Origin: Arthrobotrys musiformis
Lineage: Eukaryota > Ascomycota > Orbiliomycetes > Orbiliales > Orbiliaceae
Reading direction: 5' to 3'
Length of the DNA: 64,000 bases
Assembly (NCBI GenBank): GCA_036971715.1
Contig: JAVHJL010000006.1
Location: forward strand, 248,001 to 312,000
Positions 35,461 through 45,735 of the stretch are shown here, one piece after another (within the stretch, counting starts at the first letter, position 1; every line of letters begins with the position of its first letter). Made by a program: the position numbers and the translations under genes. The notes beneath the pieces are model-generated. The model had not been told where the DNA came from. It was given only the letters and a program-made list of their open reading frames with translations, and did not search any database.

Positions 35461-36911
35461 ATGGTTTCACTATGGCCCTTTGGCGGCGTATGTCTACATC
35501 CATCACTAGTTGGATAAACACCGAGACGAGACTGACACTTCCCCAAAGCAGGACAACTCTCCTGATGCCTTCGAAAAGAAACTATCCTCCCTCGCGACCC
35601 AGATTCTCGACCACGAAAAGCGACTTATCCGTTTGCGAACCAGAGGGAGACGGATAAAGGGCCTGTGGACCCTCTACACGCTCATCGCTTGGGTGATTTA
35701 CGCTAGCATCCTCACTCTCGTCGTTAGACTCGAAAATGCAAACATCTACCAGATCGGTGTCCTTGGTGGTTCTCCTTTCGTGTACGTACCGGTCTACCTT
35801 CCGATCTCGTACACCCTCTTTTTGACTCTTTTTTCTATTTTGTTTTCTTTATTTGTTATTTATTTTGCCGTTGAGGACATGTTGGCTAATAGGTTGTTGG
35901 CTGCGATGCTGGTGTGTGTGGGTGTGCAGGGTCTACGTCATCCGTCAAGGCATTAAACGGTACTACGAGTGGAGGGTCTATAATGTGGAAACTTCACTGG
36001 AGACGTACCGTGAACAGCAAAAGGAAACCATCGAGAAGCTGAAGGCTGTCACAAAATACGATTCTACTCAGGCCTTGTTGGACAAATACACCAAGACCGC
36101 TACTACCACCGGCGCTGAACCAAATCCCCCGCCTCTTCCCCTACCAAGTGGGCCAAATTCAGCACGCACCACGCCTCAACCTAGTACTCCACCGGGCACT
36201 TTGAGGCAACGACACGGGCCGGCCCAGAGGGCTCAAAAGGCGAATTCACCAAGCCAGCTTTTGACAGAGCAGAGACAAAATGATCGTCCTGGAACACCGC
36301 TTATACACGAAATCCCACCGCACGAGCTTCCACCGCACGAATTTCCTCCACCGGAGGGGTTCCCACCAGGAATTATGCCCCCTCACATGATGGGTGGGAT
36401 GCCTTCGGTTATGGGCGAGATACCGATGGGCCAGTACATGCCCCCACCACCTGAAGAACCAAGACAGCCGCAATGGTACGATCGTTTCTTGGATGTTCTG
36501 CTAGGCGAGGACGAAATGTCTGCGAAAAATCGCTACGCATTGATCTGTTCCAACTGCAGACAGGTCAACGGTCTTGCCCCACCAGGGACCACCAACATCG
36601 AAGACGTCCGGTACATTTGCGGTCGGTGTGGCGCAGAAAACGGTAAACCCGAGGTCAAAGAGCTTATCGGGAAGCTTGCTGAGGAACAGCAGCAGCAAGA
36701 CAAAGCAGATGCTAAGACCACGAGGTCGAAGTCAAAGAAAAAGTCAAAACCCGCTAGAGGGGATAAAGTTGTATATCAAGAGGAGGTAGAAGGACCCGAA
36801 GAGGGAACTACAGACGGGGAATTCAGGGGCTCGGACTCCTCCGGATCTGGCATTGAGGAGGCTGTGGTGGTCAAGAAGAAGAAGGGTAGGCCAAGTAAAC
36901 GGAAGGGGTAG
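35461..36911 (+). CDS. LNP1: Lunapark-family ER junction protein Lnp1
   Basis: Three exons, 35461..35487, 35552..35781 and 35930..36911, give 412 residues. The start MVSLWPFGG is typical. Two hydrophobic segments follow: WTLYTLIAWVIYASILTLVV (about 48-67), and a shorter one spanning the second splice (IGVLGGSPFVVYVIRQGI). Next is a coiled-coil region (ETYREQQKETIEKLKAVTKY). A Pro-rich middle with PPHELPPHEFPPPEG is followed by the Lunapark zinc finger at about residues 291-322 (CSNCRQ ... CGRCGAENG). The tail is basic and acidic by turns, ending GRPSKRKG. Lnp1 sits at three-way junctions of the tubular ER and opposes or balances atlastin/Sey1 fusion. The acceptor of intron 1 is a tandem AAGCAG, so Gln may be added before DNSPDAF. 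Confidence 0.93.
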
Positions 36912-37660
36912 AGTCTATTTGGTATCTCGCGCGAAGATACTTTCTGCTAAAACATGTATGCATGCCTTCCCACCCCGGCCCCTTCCGAGTCATTCCCTTT
37001 TGCAACCTTATCTTAAAAATTGCGAGTTCTCACGATGGGATCTCGGGATCGTCAGGTACATAAAATCGTTGGTGCTTTTAACCTAGTATGTCGGAGTTTT
37101 ACTTTTTCAGTTTTTTTTTTTTGTTAGCCAAAAGTTTAAATTCAGTTGAACCTTCCATCAAGATGCGGTCAAAGTTGTTCGGTTAATCTGATACCCATAG
37201 ACGGATTCCAGAAGATAGAATACTAATAAAGTTGGGGAACAGACCCAATGCAGCGATTATTTAAGCTCGAGAGGCTAAAGTTCCCCGAGTCTATAGCAAG
37301 ACATATGTCATTGTTTAACACCAAAGTGAAAACCACACAGCCCTCATCTAGTTTCTCCGTCTCTCTAACCTTCTTGGCACACGTATCGCGAATACTCGGT
37401 TTGCAACAAGGAGCATTTAAAGGAAGATGAATTCCCATCTGACTTGACCAAGGCTTCTTTTTTAAAGGGGTGTTACCATAATATATATCTTGACATGAGA
37501 CTTGTTTCTGTCTCTGTCCATTTCGCCGCATTTTCATAGGTCTAGTATTATTTATTTTATTTTACTTTTTGAAGCTTTTTGTTCTATCACACCCATACTA
37601 CACTCCTTCACTCCAGCATAGCCTCTTCGTCATAAGGCATCTCTTTCATATTTTCTCAAT
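36912..37660. other. Intergenic between Lunapark and the serine-rich gene
   Basis: About 750 bases; Lunapark 3' flank and promoter of the next gene. No coding frame supported. Confidence 0.5.
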
Positions 37661-39877
37661 ATGTCTGTTAGCGAAGAACCCTCCGCTGTACCAGCGGTGC
37701 AGTCTCGTAACTCAATGGTGGATTTGGGCGAGAATAACAAGGAATGGAAACAAAAATTGAGGCATAGCGCCAATAGGTTGTCTACCGACCTTTTCAAGAT
37801 GAAGCACCAGCAGTACTACGACCGTCGACCATCTTCGGTGGATGCGGGGACGTGGTACTCTGCGGGTTCATCTGTCAGCGGCGCATCCGGTGCTGGTGGC
37901 GCCGCTTCGTCGAACTACAATTATTCATCTGGGGGTGGAGGAACATCTGGGGGTAGGAGGGGTAGTGGAGTCGGGCTTATTGGAACGGCATCGGCTTCGG
38001 GATCTGTATCGATAGCAGGGGAGGACGACGATGATAGAGGAGAAGTCAAGTACTCCTCTGCTCGTATGTCACTCCTTGCCGGTGCACCATCTCCAGCATG
38101 TGGTGGGGGGTTCGGGCCTTACGACGACTATAATAACCACTCTGACGTCCACTATGGATTTCAGCAAACGCTTATCGAGAAGCTATACGGGTATAGCAAC
38201 GATGATATGGGTCCTATGGGTATGGATACCCCACCTAGCTCCGAGGAAATCCTCATGTCATCGAAGCTTCCCAGGAATACGTCTATATTCCGTTCTTTCG
38301 AAGGGTGGGGGTTCGATCCTGAGGATGTATACCAAATGGATCCTACGGAGGAAAAGGAAAACGAACCTACGAAAGGATTCAGATTTGATTCATCGATTCG
38401 TAAAGCGGCGTACACCGAGAACGAAGCTAATAATGTTGCTATGATGGGTGTGGATCCCCTCGATTTGAATGAGACGACGCCGGTCGGAGAGTCGTCGACT
38501 TCACAACCTTTGTCTATTCCTCTTAGATTTAACAATAGGAAGCGGTCGAGTCAGATCGCGCTTAGAGACCAGCAGAGGAGACAGAGGGGCTCCAGTTTGC
38601 ATAGCGCGCATGGACTACATTCTCGCCAGCATAGCAGACAGCATTCTAGGTCTGCAAATGGGTCTATCTCTGAAGATGGCTTTATCAGCAGTCCCTATCG
38701 GCCATCTATCGTTCTTACTGAGATGCCTATCTTCGATTTCAGTGAGAGCGAGCCGAATACTAGGAATGTTAGTATTACGGCCAGCAGCAGGAACGGGAGT
38801 ATCTACGGCGGGAAGCCTACTCTGCCCCGCGGTAGCGTCGGCAGCGCGGGTACAAGTCGTAGGTCTAGCAAGATTTCCAAGAAATCCATCAGTAGCACCA
38901 CGGCTGTATCCGGGAGCCCTGAGGAGCCGTCGAAGAAGAAATCATTCTTTAGGTTTCTCTCCGGGAAACGGTCGAAGTCCAAACTACCCCCGGCATCACA
39001 GGCAAGGGTGCCGGATACTTCGTTCGTTCCTTTGCTCCACGATATCACCGAAGTTTCCAGCATTAGCAGCCGAGAGGCTACTCCGGAACTTATGACCGCC
39101 ACCGAAACAGCGCTGCTTAAGGTCCAAAGGGCGGCGGATGGGAAGCCTCGCATGCTACCGATCGCCCGACCGGATTATATCATGCGTAAGGCGTCTGTGT
39201 CTCTTAAAATGGATGACGACGATGTATTCGACACCCCCACACCCGTTGTACCGCACAGGGAGAGACGCAGTTCTTCGGTCTACTCTCAGCATGATTTGAT
39301 CCCATTGAGGGCGCGGCAGAGCTCGTCAGTATACGATGGCGAACCCAGTCGGATGCGTCGTTCTTCGTCTATATACGATTTCGACAATCCCGAACCGGGC
39401 TTGAGGATGCGTCGTTCTTCGTCGGTGTATGATACCGACAGCATAATCCAACCGGGCGAGGAACCTTCGCCCCCATCCACACCCGCGACTACAACGTGGA
39501 GACGGTATTCGGAAAATCATCTGTCGCATCCGGATGTATACATTCCACCTCGGGCGAATTGGTATAAATCCGACTGGGGCTTGGACGACAATAAACAACT
39601 CGACGCTGACGCGAGGAGTATCTCGTCGCATGCTACGGGCGCTGTTAAGGCGGTTTTATCGAGACAGCCAAGTAGCAATAGTCGAAGGGGGAGTATGGAT
39701 TATGGTACTTACGCTCCTGATACGAGTGGTGAGGGGGCGGGTGGTGGTGGCGGCGGCGGAGGGTTCGGCATACCTAGGAGGAAGAGCACAGATGAGAAGA
39801 TGGCGGATTTGAGCATTGCATTGCGGAACGCTTTGAAGATGAATGATATCATGGAAGAGGATGAGTATTATGCATGA
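37661..39877 (+). CDS. Large serine-rich disordered protein of unknown function
   Basis: A single exon of 738 residues. I recognise no domain. Residues 1-50 are the most ordered-looking: NNKEWKQKLRHSANRLS then LFKMKHQQYYDRRPSS. After that come Gly/Ser-rich runs (about 65-115). A conserved-looking block follows at about 165-230 (YGFQQTLIEKLYGYSNDDMG, then FRSFEGWGFDPEDVYQMDP). Next is a long Ser/Arg stretch with HSRQHSRQHSRS near 325, a lysine patch KKKSFFRFLSGKRSKSKL near 425-445, and at about 533-590 four spaced copies of R-x-S-S-S-[VI]-Y. Many RRxS sites fit basophilic kinases such as PKA. The C-terminus is short and acidic (MNDIMEEDEYYA), preceded by IALRNALK. A signalling or cell-cortex scaffold is a guess. 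Strong codon continuity over 2.2 kb makes it a real gene. Confidence 0.85.
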   Translation: MSVSEEPSAVPAVQSRNSMVDLGENNKEWKQKLRHSANRLSTDLFKMKHQQYYDRRPSSVDAGTWYSAGSSVSGASGAGGAASSNYNYSSGGGGTSGGRRGSGVGLIGTASASGSVSIAGEDDDDRGEVKYSSARMSLLAGAPSPACGGGFGPYDDYNNHSDVHYGFQQTLIEKLYGYSNDDMGPMGMDTPPSSEEILMSSKLPRNTSIFRSFEGWGFDPEDVYQMDPTEEKENEPTKGFRFDSSIRKAAYTENEANNVAMMGVDPLDLNETTPVGESSTSQPLSIPLRFNNRKRSSQIALRDQQRRQRGSSLHSAHGLHSRQHSRQHSRSANGSISEDGFISSPYRPSIVLTEMPIFDFSESEPNTRNVSITASSRNGSIYGGKPTLPRGSVGSAGTSRRSSKISKKSISSTTAVSGSPEEPSKKKSFFRFLSGKRSKSKLPPASQARVPDTSFVPLLHDITEVSSISSREATPELMTATETALLKVQRAADGKPRMLPIARPDYIMRKASVSLKMDDDDVFDTPTPVVPHRERRSSSVYSQHDLIPLRARQSSSVYDGEPSRMRRSSSIYDFDNPEPGLRMRRSSSVYDTDSIIQPGEEPSPPSTPATTTWRRYSENHLSHPDVYIPPRANWYKSDWGLDDNKQLDADARSISSHATGAVKAVLSRQPSSNSRRGSMDYGTYAPDTSGEGAGGGGGGGGFGIPRRKSTDEKMADLSIALRNALKMNDIMEEDEYYA

Positions 39878-41927
39878 TCTTCTGATTATTACCTTCTCAT
39901 TGATATTTTCCATGTTCGCCATTGTTTGATATTTTGCGTCAAGTTGGTTGACTAAATTATATTATACCCCCATTATATTATTCGCATGGTGTATACATTT
40001 GATTGCGACCGAAGCATGGTGTCTGGGGTTTGGAGCACACGTGGGGGTGTTATTTTTGTTGTATTTTGTACCGCTCAAGAATGCATTTCCCCTCACATTC
40101 CTGTATTTTTTATCACTCGCCACAATACCATAAAATATTCTAATACTGAATTTTATTACTATTATTTATCGAAAAAAGCCGCAGTCTTACTTTCCCGTGT
40201 GACCACCGGCATCGTTATTGTACGACCGAAAGGACCCTTTTGAACGAGCTCGGGTGCAATCGTTGAGCAGGTGTCAAATGTTACGAGGGGGATGGTTATG
40301 CGGCGTAAGAAAGCTTGTCTGAACGATAAGATCCGCAGCGACCATGCTGAATAGGGCTGACGGGCTGGTGGTGGGAGTTCCGTTTGGAATAAAAAGCCGC
40401 CTGACATTGGCTTGATTTCAACATTGGGCACGATCTCTTTTTTCGATTTTCTTCTTTTCTTCTTTTCCCTCTTGATTATTCCGAATTCGGTCTCGCGAGT
40501 CGAGTCGTTTCCCGTCGCTCTTTAATAGAAGGGGCTGATATGATATGATGTGACATGATATCGTGTCTGTATGCGTGTGCATACGAATGATATCCATGAT
40601 ATATCGATATATCCGTACATCCCTTCATGATCGTAATGATAGGTCGTCCCACGCTATGCACGAAATACCTTGGCGGCCGCCATGCCCATGCCGGCTTCCT
40701 TCTTGTCGAGGGCTAGTTTTTGAAGCGGAAGCCAATCAGAGAGGCCTCCAGTGGCAGCATCCCGGCCCACTTCGCGTATCACCAAAACATGCAGGCTGGT
40801 CGTCATTTCAGGTTTCCCGTTTCTGAGGTGCCGGGACGGGCTGGGCTTTCCTTCTTCCCTTTCGAATTTCTCTTTTCTTTTCTCCGGTCTTGAAGTTTTT
40901 CATTGCATAATAGTAATAATAATCTCTCATCCGAGAGCCGGAGTCGACGATATCTTTTCGTTTTCATTCTTTGTTCTGGACGAACTTCGAGCCTTCAAAG
41001 GGGGAGCCTAGGGCCATTTTTTGTTTCTAAAATTGACGTATGTCGAACCTCTAATTCTCCCTGTTTAGATTGGTCCAATTCCATCAGTTTGTCGCTTCAT
41101 TCCATCGGTCGATACGAAATACCTCGATGCATGTACACATACAAACCTTCCAGTAACCCCTCCCTCAGTAATATCACAAGTCCCCCTGGAATAAGTCCAA
41201 TCCGGTCGTTATTCTCCCCATCAGAGCCACCGTTTTGCCTTGCACCATCGCTTCGTAAGCCCTTTTTTTGGCGTTTCTTTTTGGGTGTCTTTCGATGGGT
41301 CTGGCGGTGTTTTCCGTTATCAAACACCACCAAGTTGTATGAATGAATGATCGAACAAGACGACCTCATCTGACCACACCTCGATATAGTCTATAGCTAC
41401 CGTCCCAAATAGAGAACCACTGGCCCCCATCTGCTCTGGTCACGACAATAGCCGTCCTTTCTCCGAAGAAGCCGTAACGAGCCTCCGAATTCATTAAATT
41501 CCCCACTTTTCATTGTTATTTTTTTATTTGTTAGCCCGGTTTGTTTGTTTTTGAACATATGAATGGGTTCATGAATCGATGACATCGTATTATTATCATC
41601 CAACCGGTTACTTTCCACTCAGCGACTGACCGACGGTTACATACCTCGCTAAATCAGACGGCATAACATAGCTACTCGATCTTCTTACTGCCGCTTGCAC
41701 GGATTCGGGTTCGCTCTCTCCCACTTTCTCTTTCTCTCTTTTCTTTCTTTCTTTCTTTTTTTAATGCTGTGAGAAGGGAAAGCATACCATACTATCGTCC
41801 TACGAGTTTTTGCGAATTTTTTTTAAAAAAAAGGGCTGGAAGGGGTGCTTTTCGAGCAGGAGGAGGAGGAAGGAGAAGCTTGAAGCTAGCAGCTATTTAA
41901 CCTAAAAAGCTAAAAAAAAGCCCTTCC
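39878..41927. other. Intergenic, 2 kb; promoter of the exchanger gene
   Basis: No gene supported. T/C-rich runs at about 40440-40475 and a (TTTC)n tract at 41740-41762 lie upstream of the exchanger start codon. Confidence 0.5.
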
Positions 41928-44900
41928 ATGGCTGAACCAGCCCGACCTGCTTCACCGGCAGGTAGCATTTCTACTATCGACGAAGAACACGATGGCGGAC
42001 AACCTGGACCTTCGGAGAGTACGCCGACTATAGCTACCTCGACTTCTCGGTCCGAGCATCACAGGGTTACAATTGTGGCGCCTGAGGATTATAGAGGGGA
42101 CGAAGGTATGTTATCATTTTTTTAAAAAAATATATGCTTAGATACATCGGCATAAAAAATGATAAACGGAATATCTTTCGTGAGAAGGGATTATTGAAAG
42201 CTAATGTTATTTGTTCGTTATCGTATAGAGAGTACGAGGACTACGACCACTATCAGAGAACGCCGAGATAGACAATCCGCACCACCTGTACTAAACCGTC
42301 CTACACCTGCCCGACGACTATCCAGTCACCGGAAGCATACCTACTCGGTAGACGATAACGAGGAGGAAGTGCTTGAGGACCAAAGAATAAAACACCAGCA
42401 ACAGCGGGCGGAAGCTTCACGATCTTCTGGGAGAAAAGGCTCTATTGGGCCTGGATCATTGAGGAGAAAAGAGACGGGGAGTCTCACTGCCGCGGTTCCG
42501 GAGGTCGTGCTGGAGGAAGAGGCCCCGAGTCCTACACTTACAAGACAAGCCGGTGAGCCTGTTGAGGAGAATGAAACTGGGGAGCTCCCTCTTGGAGAAG
42601 AAGAGGAGGAAGAAATGGTTACAACACCTAGAAGCGAAGAGGAGGAGGAGCATGTGGAGGAGGGGGAGCAGACTTTGAAGGTACATCGTTCTAGCTGGAC
42701 ACTTGTTTTAGTGTAGAAACAGGTTATCTAACAGGTGAAATAGGAACGTCAAGAAGCTATCAACGAGACCCATCCGTTCGGTGTCAAGATTTGGAAGTCT
42801 TCCTTGTACAAGAAGGACCGTTCGGTGCAGAAACTCGCAGAGGAAGATGTTCATTCCGCCCCTGGTGCCCGCATGGGCACGATCCAACTGATCGGTAACT
42901 CTATGTGGTCTTTACTGGTTGGCTGGTGGATGTCTGCAGTTGTATTCGGAGCGGCGGCGATATGTTTCCTTACCTTCACGCGAAGCGGCAAGGAGTATTC
43001 ACGGCTATTATGGGGACTATCGAAGTACCTCCTCTATCCGTTTGGGCAGTACATCCAACTCAGCCAAGACGAGAATTACTTGGACGAGGATGAGGGCGAG
43101 GGGAGAAGTATCAGCGAGTATGAGCAATGGCAGGCAGGCGATATCGAGGAGGGTAGATTATTCTTCGGGCCCCTTACACCGCGTTCCATGGTGGGACAAG
43201 GCAGGCATACCTTGGATAACATTAGCGAGGTTGAATCGATCGATGGTGCGAACGAGCAGACTGGCCTGATTAGCGGTGACGACGTCGACCCCGATAACCG
43301 ACCGAATACAGGCAAGAGACGGAGATTGTTCGGGCGTGGTAAGTGGACCGTGGGGCGTGTTACGTTCTACATTTTGTTTTACGGTCTTATCGGTGAGTAC
43401 ACATGCATGCCCAATTTCCTTTGGATTTCCTGACTAATGTGAGATAGGCCCGATGTTGTTTTTGGTCTCCACTATCTGCTGGATCATTGTTTTCACTATT
43501 CCGATGGCCCGTGTGAACGGGATACTTCTATCGCATCTTCGAAGGCATCCTCTGGCGCTATCTTTCCATTCGAGTCAAAGACGTCGCTTGCGGAATGATC
43601 ACTCGCCGGTTTTAGTTTGCACATACAGAGCAGTGGGCTGGAAATACTACAAGTATACTGTAGACGGTACCAACATCTTCCTCATTAACCTGATGCTGGT
43701 TGTGGTGTTTGTAGTCTTTGACTACTGGATCTTGCACAAGGTGTTCGACTACCATGGCTTTCTCACCAGTTCGCCGACGCTGTTCGTGCTAGCTCTGTTG
43801 TCCATTATCCCGCTTGCCTACTTTATCGGATTGGCTGTCGCTTCGGTGTCAGCGCAGTCATCGATGGGTCTGGCTAGTGTACTGAACGCATTCTTCTCAA
43901 CTATCGTGGAGGTCTTCCTGTACTGTGTTGCATTGTCGCAGGGCAAAGGTCGACTCGTCGAAGGCAGTATTGTTGGAAGTATCTTGGCTGGTATTCTCTT
44001 GATGCCCGGACTTTCAATGTGTGCCGGTACCGTGTTCAGGAAGACGCAGCATTTCAACGCCCAGAGCGCTGAAGCTACGATGACGATGTTGTTGTTTGCC
44101 GTGATTGGCGCCTTTGCGCCGACGTTGTTTTACCAAATTTACGGAACGGTTAGTGTTCGCACCGTGGGAATGGTGATGGTACCAGTGGCGACCCGTGGAC
44201 TAAGCTGACAAGTGTGTGTTATTAGTATGAACTGAAATGCCGCGATTGCGACGACGAGGAGATGTCAATTTCACGAACAGAAGATTGCCGAAGGTGTTAT
44301 TTTACGCAGCCTCCCTCGGTTGATGATCCGTTTTATTCCAAAGCTGTGCAGCCGTTCTGCTATACAGCGTCAGTGCTTTTGGTTATGGCTTACGTTATTG
44401 GATGTCTGTTCACATTGAAGACCCACGCACAGTTGATTTGGGCGACGCCTGAGAAGGAGAAGGCGCCCCATCATCCGCATCCTCACTCGCAGAAGCCGCG
44501 TCAGGCTAGCGAATCCACCGGCAAGCTTCCAGAGACCCAACGTGTCAACGGCGCGGCATCGATCCGGGAATCTCCTGTCTATAAGCGGGTGCTGGGTCAG
44601 ACTTTGAATTCGACTGGATTGACCCGATCATCTGCAGGATCTGCCCAGAGTTCGACACAACAATTGGCCCCGATTCAAGAATCATCCGCCACTACGACAG
44701 GGCGTGCAGGAGGTTCTCGCGAGCCTGTGCATTTGCCGCATCAGAAACCCTTTGCGTCTCTTTCCACCGAAGAGAACGAATCCCTGGTTCGCGGAGTGGC
44801 TGAGATGGTCGCGACGGCTGCGGCTTCCGTGTCTGTAAACGCAGGATTCCAGGCTAGCGAGGCTGCCGCGAGCACGGCTAGTTCCTCGGAACATCCCAAG

Positions 44901-45735
44901 AAAGTCACGCAAAAAGTCGCTGAGAACGCTGTTGTCGAGGCTGCCGCGCACGGCGGGGCAGCAGGGCACGATGCGCCGAACTGGAGTCGCACAAAGAGTT
45001 TGGTCATTCTTTGCGGAGCCACAGTGCTCTACGCCGCCGTTGCGGAGATCTTGGTCAGCACTGTAGACGTGGTGTTGGAGAATTCGAGCATTGATGAGAA
45101 ATTGCTGGGAATTACGTTGTTCGCTTTGGTGCCGAATACTACTGAATTCCTGAATGCTATTTCATTCGCGATGAATGGGAATGTGGCGTTGAGTATGGAG
45201 ATCGGGTCGGCTTATGCCTTGCAGGTGTGCTTGTTGCAGATGCCGGCGTTGGTGGGGTGGACCGCGTGGACGACTGGGAATGTTTTGGACCCAGACCGGT
45301 ACAACAAGATGTTTACGTAAGTTCTATTTTCGTCTCTTTCCCTGGATGTACCTTTTGGGATTTGTGGCTAATGGCTGGCGGGGTTTAGATTGATCTTCCC
45401 GCAATGGGATATGGTGACCGTTGTGCTGTGTGTTTTGATGTTGACGAACATTGTGCATGAAGGGAAATCCAATTACTTTAAGGTTTGTTTCGATCATTTT
45501 CAATTTTGATTTTGGAAGGGTATAAAGAACTAACGGGGTAAATTAGGGCTCCTTCCTATGCCTGTCATACCTGACTGTCATGCTTGGGTTTTATTTCAGC
45601 GGATATAATTATCTTGCTGGGGGAGCGGACCAGAAGGCTCAAATGTTCGACGCCATGGCTCGAGGAGGACAGTCGAACTACTTTCTTGGGAATAAATACG
45701 GCCATCCGTCGAATGGGCTGAATATTCAAGGGTAA
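41928..45735 (+). CDS. VNX1: VNX1-type vacuolar cation/H+ exchanger (CaCA superfamily)
   Basis: Seven exons: 41928..42105, 42229..42680, 42744..43392, 43448..44148, 44226..45316, 45389..45482 and 45547..45735. They sum to 3354 bases, 1117 residues. The first 215 residues are disordered and very acidic; the family signature HPFGVKIWKSSLYKKDRSV follows. Membrane segments start near residue 265 (WSLLVGWWMSAVVFGAAAIC). The first exchanger repeat includes GLASVLNAFFSTIVEVFLYC (about 565-584). A loop at about 660-690 carries two CxxC pairs (KCRDC, CRRC). A long hydrophilic loop (about 730-910) precedes the second repeat with VPNTTEFLNAISFAMNGNVA (about 960-978). Yeast Vnx1 is a vacuolar Na+(K+)/H+ antiporter of the CAX-related branch. 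Ca2+ transport is also possible in filamentous fungi. Confidence 0.93.

Noticed and set aside
38469..39095. 208-codon frame on the plus strand inside the serine-rich gene
   Set aside because: It is an alternate-frame shadow of the 738-codon gene, with Arg/Leu/Ser bias and no family features.
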